Both the position numbers and the translations under genes were made by a program. This document shows positions 46,773 to 55,598 of a stretch of 64,000 nt of DNA, one piece after another. Below the pieces are notes generated by a model. That model had not been told where the DNA came from. It saw only the letters and a program-made list of their open reading frames with translations, and searched no databases. The DNA is from Entomortierella parvispora. Taxonomy: Eukaryota; Mortierellomycota; Mortierellomycetes; Mortierellales; Mortierellaceae. The stretch lies in assembly GCA_963573315.1 (NCBI GenBank), contig OY752144.1, positions 2,722,501-2,786,500 on the forward strand, written 5' to 3'. Within the stretch, counting starts at the first letter, position 1. Each line of letters opens with the position of its first letter.

Positions 46773-47357
46773 TCCCCCCTTTCCGTATCCTCATCATTAA
46801 AGAGTCTGCCGAACAAACACCGACGATACGTCCCCTCCCCTTTCTCCACAGCCATCTTTACCAGCAGATAAAACTCGATTCTTTATGGGCGCCTCTATCC
46901 AGCCATCCTCTCTCCAACTGCGATCAATTGTGTCCCCTGTGCTTGCTCTCTCTCTGAAGCACCTCAGCCTGCAACTCTCCAAGGACCCTTCTTGTTGCAA
47001 CTGCCATCACTCATCATCAGCAAATTCCCTCCAGGAGTGAATACAAAGAAGAGAGAACCGATAGCGATCCTCCCTCTCCTCCTCCTCTCCTCCGCTTCCT
47101 CTTCCTCCTCCTTCTCTCCTCAAAAGGCATCGCAGACAACGGAGAACGCCCCAGAACCAAGGACCATCATCCTGTCACCATCGGCACCACCGCCATCGCT
47201 GTATTGTACCCAACACCGTCCCTCTTCCCTCCCTTTTCCTTTTTCTCCCTTCTGTTCCTCCGCCCTCTCCCGACAGCGACAAGCAACCAGAAACTGAGCC
47301 AAAAGAAGGATTAATGGTTTTTGGTTTCGTTTCTCCACCCCTGACCTTTGCCACGCC
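43756..47357. other. 3.6-kb intergenic/leader region
   Basis: Contains (CT)16 at 44755-44788, AC/CT microsatellite 46692-46766, poly-T at 45375-45390 and many CT-rich frames. An ATG-started 85-codon frame at 44416-44673 is the only one with ordinary composition, and I cannot support it. The last 900 bp read as the leader of the Ser-rich gene: donor at 46503 (AAAG|GTAAAC), acceptor ending 46687 (TTCTTCACAG) and a 51-codon upstream ORF at 46885-47040. Confidence 0.45.
46503..46687 (+). other. Possible 5' UTR intron of the Ser-rich gene
   Basis: The donor is AAAG|GTAAAC and the acceptor TTTCTTCACAG, 185 bp apart, in the pyrimidine-rich leader. Placement rests only on splice-site appearance. Confidence 0.35.
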
Positions 47358-50255
47358 ATGCCACGCACCAAAACAACAGCAGCAACAACAACACCAACAA
47401 CAACAACACCAACATCGCCAGTAGCAGCAACCTTGAATGATTCCTCCTATCCCTATCCCACGCCTTCAACCTCGCCCGCGCTCGCACCCACGACACCTGT
47501 CCTATCCCTCAAAACACCTGGCTTGCAGCAATTGACCGACAGCACGCTTTCCCTGCCCATCGGCTCGTCCCTATCCTTTCGATCACGATCAGGTCAGTCT
47601 ATCCTTAGCCAGCTTTTGGCCGCTCACAAACCTGGACGCGCCAGCACCAGTGACCATGAAAGCAAGCTAGCAGCCAACGATGTGGCGCTGTCCCAGCAGA
47701 CCTTCCGACCCAAAGAGCAACAGCGGCGCTCGATCTTGCCCTCGGCTTGGACTCTGTCGCTACCAAAGGCAACGCCTGTTCAAGGATTCACCCTCTCCCA
47801 GCCTCGCGCCCAAGTCCCAGCAACGACTCCTCGTCAACAAAGCTCTACTACAAAATCGGCCGCAGTACCGATTGCATCGACGAGGTCATCACGCAATGTG
47901 ATGGAGCATGCAGCAGATGAGGACGAGGGCGCGCTTCCCTCTATGTTACCCTCGGCCTGGCTGGAGAGTGTCCTCCAGAAGTTGACGCGCACAGAGCGGT
48001 CGACTGCATCCCATTACGCGACTTTGCCCAGAGTCACTTGGCAGGACGAAGACCCATACCCACGACCACAGCCGGCAGCTTTTCCGGGACTCGGACTAAG
48101 GAGCGCGCGAGAGAGGAGCAATAACGATGAGAACCGAAAATACAGGAATAGGACAACCATTGACAGCAGTAACAGCAACAGTATCAGCACCAAGGCGCTC
48201 TCGCGAAGGGGCTCTGCCTGTGAGCTCGCCCTCGGCGACGATGCCAGAGACGCCTTTCAGAAGAACAAGCCTAGGACCCTTTCTTCTGCTGCGCTCCTGT
48301 CCTCCATTGCCCCCGTAAAGGAGTCCCTTAAAAGCAGCGCTAGCGGCGCCATCAGCCCGTTGGACTCGGCTGCCTCCGGGGCTACAGTCCCTGATGACGG
48401 TGATGACCACGCTAACGTCTCTACACCAGCAGAGCCCGCGAGCACAATAACGCGTCCATCCTCGTCCACATCCTCCACAGCGACCTTGACCACAACGCGC
48501 GGTCGGTTCACAATCGAGTCGGCCTCTCCTTGTGCAGGCACGTCTGCGAGGACAAGAACGCTGAGTACGTCTTCCTCCGTCTCAGCGATCTCGGCGACGC
48601 AGTATGCCCAGCCGCCCCAGGGTCCTGGTTCCTCCTCTCGGGCTACCCCACCTCCCACCTCCCACCCTACACTCTCGTCCACAAAGCCCTCCATTTCTCT
48701 GTCACCAGCCTCGCCGATCACAACCCCAGTATCCAATAATGTGTTGCCCGACTCTTCGTCCCTCCGCTCCTCCTCTGCCTCCTCTTCCTCATGTACGCCT
48801 TCAGCCTCCCTCCCTCCTTCTCCTTCTCTGTCTCCGTCTCCATCACAAGTGAGAAGAAAATACGCGACGGGACCTGAATTACCATCCTCCATGCTTTCTG
48901 ATATGAATTCATCACTAAGTGATCAGGGTCCTAATCCCATCACCATCCCTCGATCCTGCAAGCCGGTCCATCAACGGACGCATTCCAGCTCCTCGATCCA
49001 CTCGACCACGTCTTCGTCCACGAAACGATCCCAAGTAATCATCCCCCCGCCCACATCCTCGGCTTTATTCCAGTTTGCATCGTTCTCTTCCATCAATCCA
49101 AAGATAGGAGGTAGCGGTAATGGTGGTACTAATAGTCAAGTCGGTGTTGTAGGGGGTGGGCCCGGGAATTCGTTGGCTATGGCTAGTACAGGATCATCCT
49201 TGCCCCCTTTTGGCCATCCTCGCGTCTCCACGACCCCGGCCCGAAATAACTTTCGACAGCTCTCGATCCAAATCATTGAAGGGGACAAGAAGAATGGGAC
49301 GGATGTGGAGGGACGGATATCCTCCGAGGTGGATGTTGAAGACGAAAATGTGGAAGATGAGGAATTGAACGCGTATGGGACGCAAAGATCGCGTCGTCAT
49401 CAGGATAGCCCAGTCTTCCAACTAGAGTCGCCGACCGTTCACCCATTGGACGCCCGGGAGCCCTCTCGCGATCGACGCCATGGATCAGGAAGCCAGGGGC
49501 TGCTTTTGGCTCAGCACCAGACAATGAATCGCGTATATCCCTCCTTGGATTTGGAAGGGGAAGATCTGAATGACTCTATGATCTCGTCGTATGGACCCCG
49601 ATTCAGCTGCAGCAGCGTATCTAGCACAAGCAGTGTGGGCAGCAGCTCTGGAATGTGCCATCACCATCACGCCCACCATTCGTCTACCTATTTCCGTCAA
49701 CGATCCCTGTCAGCGACCCATATCGAGCCCACCCATTCAGCTTCGTCTCCTTCATCCTCGCTTCCACCCAGACGCGTTCCCGGGTCTGCACATAGGGGAT
49801 CTTGGACGGATCCTTTCTCTCGAAACCCTCGCGGAGGATACTCTGGCAGCTTGACAGTATCTGGTGTCTGCGCCGATCTCCATTGTGAGAGGAGCCTGGA
49901 TGATAACGGTCGTTATTCACAAGAGTCTTTGCGGCCTCCTTCAGCTCGCTTTTCCTCTTCCTCTTCTCTCCCTTTGACGCGCACACCTGCCCTAGTACGT
50001 GAAGGCAGTCATTCGGGGACAATGACAGAGTCTGTCAGCGATGTGGTGGTCAAGAAGAGTGCGACGGGTCGGATGTTTACGGTCGAGAGGACGGTGCCCG
50101 TGGCGGCGAGTCCAACGCGAAGCAGTCGGTTTATTGTCATGTCCTCGACTGACGAAATTTGTGTCCCTACCCCTACCTCCACCTCTGCCTCATCTTCATC
50201 TGGACCGAGAGCTTCCCCATCGGCCAGCTTGACGCCTTCTCCTCTTTCGTCGTGA
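47358..50255 (+). CDS. Large Ser/Thr/Pro-rich protein with RFx[IV]-type motifs
   Basis: One open exon of 965 residues starting MPRTKTTAATTT. Almost the whole chain is low-complexity Ser/Thr/Pro and probably disordered. More conserved-looking islands are QSILSQLLAAHKPG, ALPSMLPSAWLESVLQKL, TTRGRFTIESASP (about 380), VRRKYATGPELP, RQLSIQIIEGDKK, and near the C-terminus SATGRMFTVERTVP followed by SRFIVMSSTDEICVP. RFTI and RFIV fit the RFx[VI] docking motif read by the C-terminal domain of OSR1/SPAK-type Ste20 kinases; this is only a motif match. The many SP/TP and RxxS sites suggest heavy phosphorylation. Likely a cytoplasmic regulatory or scaffold protein; family not recognised. Confidence 0.75.
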   Translation: MPRTKTTAATTTPTTTTPTSPVAATLNDSSYPYPTPSTSPALAPTTPVLSLKTPGLQQLTDSTLSLPIGSSLSFRSRSGQSILSQLLAAHKPGRASTSDHESKLAANDVALSQQTFRPKEQQRRSILPSAWTLSLPKATPVQGFTLSQPRAQVPATTPRQQSSTTKSAAVPIASTRSSRNVMEHAADEDEGALPSMLPSAWLESVLQKLTRTERSTASHYATLPRVTWQDEDPYPRPQPAAFPGLGLRSARERSNNDENRKYRNRTTIDSSNSNSISTKALSRRGSACELALGDDARDAFQKNKPRTLSSAALLSSIAPVKESLKSSASGAISPLDSAASGATVPDDGDDHANVSTPAEPASTITRPSSSTSSTATLTTTRGRFTIESASPCAGTSARTRTLSTSSSVSAISATQYAQPPQGPGSSSRATPPPTSHPTLSSTKPSISLSPASPITTPVSNNVLPDSSSLRSSSASSSSCTPSASLPPSPSLSPSPSQVRRKYATGPELPSSMLSDMNSSLSDQGPNPITIPRSCKPVHQRTHSSSSIHSTTSSSTKRSQVIIPPPTSSALFQFASFSSINPKIGGSGNGGTNSQVGVVGGGPGNSLAMASTGSSLPPFGHPRVSTTPARNNFRQLSIQIIEGDKKNGTDVEGRISSEVDVEDENVEDEELNAYGTQRSRRHQDSPVFQLESPTVHPLDAREPSRDRRHGSGSQGLLLAQHQTMNRVYPSLDLEGEDLNDSMISSYGPRFSCSSVSSTSSVGSSSGMCHHHHAHHSSTYFRQRSLSATHIEPTHSASSPSSSLPPRRVPGSAHRGSWTDPFSRNPRGGYSGSLTVSGVCADLHCERSLDDNGRYSQESLRPPSARFSSSSSLPLTRTPALVREGSHSGTMTESVSDVVVKKSATGRMFTVERTVPVAASPTRSSRFIVMSSTDEICVPTPTSTSASSSSGPRASPSASLTPSPLSS

Positions 50256-50458
50256 TGATGAAGAAAGAAAAGAAAAGAAAAAAAATAGCTAAAAACTCAC
50301 CATAGATTAGTGTAAGGTCTAGAGCACTAGCCTATTGTACTGTACATAAAAACCCCCTCTCTCTCGTTCGCTCCATCCTTTCCTTCTTTATCTTCCAACA
50401 GCCTTGATGTTCCTTCGAAGGTTCCCCGACCCAGAAGCGAAGACCAGTCATCACGTGA

Positions 50459-50500
<42 letters not shown>

Positions 50501-50601
50501 CCTCACTCCAAAAATCGTGCCACTTTTCCTCTGGAGCGAATTGTTCTCCTTTCATCCATCAGTCCCCTCTTCTTTTTTCGTCCCCCCCTCCATTCCATCC
50601 A
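50256..50601 (+). promoter_or_regulatory. Promoter of the Vps9-domain gene
   Basis: 346 bp with CATCACGTGACT (CACGTG at 50452-50457) directly before 39 consecutive T (50462-50500), then a C/T-rich leader to the ATG at 50602. The E-box-plus-poly-T arrangement is typical of a nucleosome-free fungal promoter. Confidence 0.5.
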
Positions 50602-53600
50602 ATGTCCCTCCTCGACGACGAAGACGAAGACTGGAAACGGCTAGGGAAATCCATGCAGGACGCACATCTTGGCGATAGAGTCGAGACTGCCTGTGGACAG
50701 CCCAATGCAACTGCATCCTCCTCGGCCGAGGACAAGAGCAAGCAGAAAAACACGTCAGAGACAGGCGGAAGTGACCGCGAGTTGACGACACCTCAAGGAT
50801 CTATTACTTTTGCACCTGGATCCCCTGATTCAACGACAAACCCCTCTGGCAACGAAGGCGATACACAGGCACCAGGGCTCTCCCGCCGTAAATCGTCCAT
50901 GACTACGATCGGGTATGAAACAAAGGCATAAAACAGAAAGAGAGCAACTACCTCCATCACACAACTCGCCTCAAATTCTCCGCAATAGGAGCGCGCAGGG
51001 ACGCGTTGCCCTCTCTTTTTTTTTTTTTTTTTTTTTCCTTTTCGCACGGTTGTTCTCAACTCACTCTGACAGAATCTACTCTTTCTATCTCTCTCTCTCT
51101 TCTCCTCTCTCTTGATATATCTCTGACGCTTTCAGGAGCAGACTGAAACGAACCACGTCGACTGAAAAGCACGTTACGATCTTGGACGCTCAGGACAATA
51201 ACAACAAGGTCATGACCGGCGAACCCATCTCGAGCGACACCTCCGCAGAGGATAAAGAGGAGGCTAAACAGGAAGAGGAAGCGACCAAGCAGGAATTGTC
51301 CAAGATTCTCATGCAATTTGACCCGCTTGTTGAGAATGCCAAGAAAAAAGGTGGTCCAAATTCAGTGGAGGCGATTATGGCAGCAGAGGATTCGACCTTG
51401 AATGCAACAGCCACACTTTCGCCAAGCATATCTTTGTCCTCGTCTTCGTCTCCCAGAACACCACAGCAGCTGGATTCACCACGAACATCACACGATATTC
51501 AGGTGGCCATGTCAGAGAAGGCAAAGTCGTCTTTGTCCTCCTTGTCAGGGACAACCAGCAAGAAGAAGAGCGAGAGGAAGAGCGCGCTTTCCCCAGAGAG
51601 AACGACAGTGGTTGAGAGAGGTATGACTGCTGGTGGAGGAAACAGCGGCAATAACAATCGATCAGAGCCAGCAAAACCAAAGGAGGTTCCGTTTGACTTT
51701 CACAAGTTTTTGGAACAGATGCGCCAAAGGAGCGCGATTCCGATTACTCGATATTTTCAGAGGTACGCTTTTGAAACTGACGAAGCGTTGGCTACCCTTT
51801 TTTCTTGTTGTTTTCTCTGACGCCCTTGGCTTCCTTTCTTTTGGGTAATTTAGTTTCCTCAAAGAATTTGACCGAAAGCCATGGACAGTGAATGAGCAGA
51901 TCAAGATTATTCACGACTTTTTGGATGTACGGAGACTTTCCAGAGGATCGCGAATGACAATTGTTCTCCCTAGATTTGCTTCAACGCAGCCTCTCACCAA
52001 ACTTGTTACTTCTCTTCTTTAGTTTATCACTGGAAAGATGGAGATGTGCGACTTGTGGAAAAATTCCACGGACCAAGAGTTTGAGAATGTCAAGGAGGGC
52101 ATGGAAAAACTGGTCATGAACAGGCTCTTCGCATAGTAAGTCTCGACAAAATGGAAGTGATTGAGGGATACTACTGCTTCATACATACTAATAGGGTATC
52201 TCGATCTTTAATTGCCCATTTTTAGTACCTTTTCTCCTTCAACAACGGATGACGCCGAGCGGGACGAGGTCTTGAGCCAAAAGATTCGGATCTTTAGATG
52301 GGTTCGAGAATCACATCTGGATATCCCTGACAGTCCTCACAATGAGGCTTATCTCAATAATGCACAAGCAGGTACATACCCCATCTGTTTCGCATTTGTT
52401 TCATTTGATGAGCATGATTGCGTTGAAAAATGACACTAATTCAATAATCTAAATGTGTCGCTGTCTTATGTCTTTAGAACTGAAAAAGATCAACAGCTAC
52501 AAGGCGCCACGCGACAAGGTCATTTGCATCCTCAATTGCTGCAAATTTATTTTCAGTACGAATTTTGTGTCCTTTTCGTTGCTCAATGTGGAAATATCAA
52601 TGGCTGCCCTACTTATTGTTGACATCAACATTTCACACCTTCGTTATAGCCCTTATTCGTCGATCGGAAGGAAATTCTAAAGGAGCAGATACATTCCTTC
52701 CAATCCTCATCTACGTCGTCTTGCGGGCCAACCCCCCAAACATGGTGTCTAATGTCCAGTAAGAATTTGATGACAGAAGCGGTTATCGTGATTGGAAATC
52801 ATGAGAGTGTTGCTATCGAGGACTAACTAGTTTGTTTCTAGATATATTTCGAGGTTTAGAAATCCTGATAAACTGCAGGCTGAGGCTGGATACTATTTGG
52901 CGTCGTTGATGGGCGCTATTTCATTTATCGAAAACCTGGAGGCGAGCTCACTCTCTGTTTCCCTGGAGGAATTTGATAAACAGATTGAAAAAACCATGGT
53001 TGAACTCAGTCAAGAAAAGGCGGATGCTATTGCTGCGGAAGCTGCCTCTCGGGATGCTTCTGTTGCCTCATCGGCGTCTCTGAGAAACTCTCGATCCCCA
53101 GATCCGGGGACTGGGCACAAGAAGCAGGAGAGTAAACTGGCGACTCTTTTGGCAGGAACATCAGGAACGAGGAGCAGCAGTCGACAGCGTCCACAAATTG
53201 ACGAGAAACAATTCCTGCAATCGCGCTCGCCCCACCAACAGTCTCAATCACAATCACAACAGCAGCAGCTTTTTGACGAAAAATCGCCATCCTTGACGCC
53301 GCAGCAAAGTCCACATCATAGCAGTCGGTCAGGACCTGAGGCGTCTTCTAATTTGTCGTACAGGAACTCGCCTTCGATCAATAGCGGAACGGGGTCTTCC
53401 ATCATAAACCCAGCAGCGGCGTTGATTGAACGCGGAGCAAACTTTGCCTCAAAGACGATGCAGAAACCACTGGATTTAATTGAACGAATCTTTTTGGACA
53501 GCAGCGGTGATGAAGAAGAGATGGCGAAACCCTATCCTCCACGCCCTGCTGCTGGAGGCCTCCCTGCTCCTCCTCCTCTGCCGCAACGGACCAGCAATCC

Positions 53601-54306
53601 ACAAGTCCAACAGCAACAACAATATTTGCAGCAACCGCAGAGACCTCCAGGGCCAGCAAGGGACGATTCATTCACAGAGTTTGTTTATGTTCCGCAAGGG
53701 GAACAGATTCACCAGCCGTCCCCACAACAATTTCAACAGCAGCCGATGCAGCCGACATTCTACCAACAAGGACAGCTACAGCAGCAACAATACCCAGGTC
53801 ATTTGCACCATCAACAACAGTATCAGCAGCAACACAACAGAGAAAGGACACAGTCTGGCGGCCAGCCGCTCCCCCCAGCACCTCAGCAACAGTCAATGGA
53901 AGAGTATCTTCAGGCTCTCGAAACATTGACAGACATGTTCCCATCCTGTGAGCGCGAGGTGTGCGATGTCATTTTGCAGGCGAACGATGGACGTCTTAGT
54001 CCAAGCATTGATACTCTGCTAGGTAATGTCTTTACATCACTTTGCTTTTACTTGGAGATGTGAATGAAATCTGAGATGCTGACTCTTTTTTTTTTTTTTT
54101 TTTTTTCTTGTTTCCTGCCCCTCTTAGAAATTTCATCCGCCTCGGATGTTGGCGGCCAGCCACTGCCTTCTAATCCAGAAAGGGCCCTAGAGGAGCCTGT
54201 TTCGGAAAGGATCCATGAGCAAGAGCAGGAGAACAATGATGGCGAGGTGCCTGTGACCAACTTGCTGGACCTGAGTCCAATTGGAAAGCAAGAAAAGAAC
54301 TCTTGA
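50602..54306 (+). CDS. VPS9: Vps9-domain Rab5-type guanine nucleotide exchange factor with CUE domain
   Basis: Nine exons: 50602..50912, 51136..51762, 51854..51926, 52023..52135, 52226..52371, 52478..52555, 52650..52758, 52842..54022 and 54128..54306, giving 938 residues. An acidic/Ser-rich N-terminal half precedes the helical bundle plus VPS9 core (about 313-515): FLKEFDRKPWTVNEQIKIIHDFL, ELKKINSYKAPRDKVICILNCCK, then GADTFLPILIYVVLRANPP with the catalytic Asp, and VSNVQYISRFRNPDKL with the catalytic Tyr. A Q/P-rich linker leads to a C-terminal CUE domain (about 838-881, EEYLQALETLTDMFP, ending LSPSIDTLL) that should bind ubiquitin. Domain order equals yeast Vps9, which activates Vps21/Rab5 on endosomes. 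The N-terminal extension is much longer than in yeast. ATG 50602 was chosen because the upstream frame runs through poly-T. Confidence 0.94.
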
Positions 54307-54502
54307 GAACATGCTTCTTTTTTTTTTATTATTATTAAAAAGAAAAAGTGCAAAACCTCGACAACAAATGCTGTAGATCAATCACCCCTTCAAACGTGCT
54401 CTGCGTCCCACTCCAGATCTTTGCTGTCTTCGATCTTTATGACGGGGCTGTATGTTCGTTCGGCGGACAATGACGCCGCGTTCGTCGCGCGTAACCAGAA
54501 GT

Positions 54503-54542
54503 CACGTGGATGACTGAAACACGTGATTGTATTGGTCACGTG
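54503..54542. promoter_or_regulatory. Three CACGTG E-boxes at 17-bp spacing
   Basis: CACGTG occurs at 54503-54508, 54520-54525 and 54537-54542, exactly 17 bp from start to start. Two are GTCACGTG. They lie between the VPS9 stop and the tRNA-Phe gene (69 bp upstream of it). Confidence 0.7.
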
Positions 54543-54610
54543 ATTGAATGAGAGGTGGTTTATGTCGTATTTTCAAGTTCAGGGTTTCATCGAATCATCA
54601 GCCCGAGATA

Positions 54611-54617
54611 GCGACCT

Positions 54618-54658
<41 letters not shown>

Positions 54659-54683
54659 GTGTGTTCAATCCACACAGGTCGCA
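54611..54683 (+). tRNA. tRNA-Phe (anticodon GAA)
   Basis: 73 nt with a 7-bp acceptor stem GCGACCT/AGGTCGC and discriminator A. The D-arm is TAGCTCAGTTGGGAGAGC, the anticodon GAA at 54644-54646 sits in the loop ACTGAAGAT, and the T-arm is GTGTGTTCAATCCACAC. A-box and B-box are intact, no intron. A T-rich run follows (TTTCTTTTT, then 19 T from about 54712), suitable for Pol III termination. Confidence 0.97.
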
Positions 54684-55196
54684 TTTCTTTTTGCCTTCTG
54701 GCGCCGCAGGTTTTTTTTTTTTTTTTTTAGCGCGGAGAGACGCGACAGATCTATCCGTCGAGCCTGCTCGGTGGTGAGTTCTCGGCCGACCATGGGGAGA
54801 CCTTTCTTTTTGGTCGCTTATCTGTCGACCCTGCCATTCTCTAACCACCGACCTCTCTAAACCGCCGACCGGCCTATTTCTTAACCACCGAGATCTCCAT
54901 AGCATCTACCCTCGTAATCGTATCCGCCGACTTTTTTTTCTCATTTGCAGACCAGTCTTCACAATCATACCCGCCGACTGTCTTCGATAATCACGACTAG
55001 GCAAGACAAGGGGGAATGCTACTTCCAAGGATATGACAGTGCAGGAGTTGGTGAAGGGAGGCGAGGCAGAGACAGGGCTAAGGTGGTCGAGGCGAGTATC
55101 TGCCGGTTGACATAGTGTGGGTGTCAACCCATCCCTATCAGGAGGGTCGCGTTGTTACATGTCAACCTGGCTGACATGTAATGATGTGATGGGATT
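54684..55196. other. Region between tRNA-Phe and the retrotransposon
   Basis: Contains about five degenerate copies of an ACCRCCGAC/CCGCCGAC motif between 54840 and 54990, and TGTCAACC/GGTTGACA inverted motifs at 55105-55129 and 55161-55180. No coding frame supported. Confidence 0.5.
55192..55196. other. Left target-site duplication GGGAT of the LTR element
   Basis: GGGAT immediately precedes the left LTR and is repeated immediately after the right LTR at 62534-62538. Five bases is the usual Ty3/gypsy integrase stagger. Confidence 0.9.
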
Positions 55197-55365
55197 GGGA
55201 AATATCATTGATACAAACCGTGATCCTTGCATGGTGAAGTGAGTAGCGAGACAAAGATGGGGATCTTTATTCTGGGTGGCCGTCAGGACAAATAGTCCTG
55301 AGGGCCGAGGGTGACTGATAGGCAACACGTGACTAAATGACCGCACGTGACAAGATATGGCGCAT
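55197..55365 (-). repeat. 3' LTR (left copy), 169 bp
   Basis: Starts TGGGAAATATC and ends GATATGGCGCA on the + strand; identical base for base to 62365-62533. On the coding strand it carries an AATAAA polyadenylation signal and two CACGTG hexamers (55327-55332 and 55345-55350). Confidence 0.96.
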
Positions 55366-55383
55366 CACCCTCCCCCGGGGGGG
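55366..55383 (-). promoter_or_regulatory. Polypurine tract
   Basis: On the element's sense strand a GGGGGAGGGTGA run sits directly against the 3' LTR (TGCGCC..). This is the expected position and composition of the plus-strand primer. Confidence 0.8.
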
Positions 55384-55598
55384 AAGGCTGAAAGCCGGTA
55401 GTATTTAGAAGCCATATCGTAGTCGGGGGTGAGGAAAAAAAAACGAAAAACCCTCGGGTGTATAGTAGATTGTGAGGAAAAATATGATAAAAACCTCAAG
55501 ATAAAAAAATGAAGATAAAAAAAATGACTTGGTATGTGAGGAAAGCGGGAAAAACCTCTGGTGGTGGATCTATCAGTATTATCGATGGAGAGTAGATC

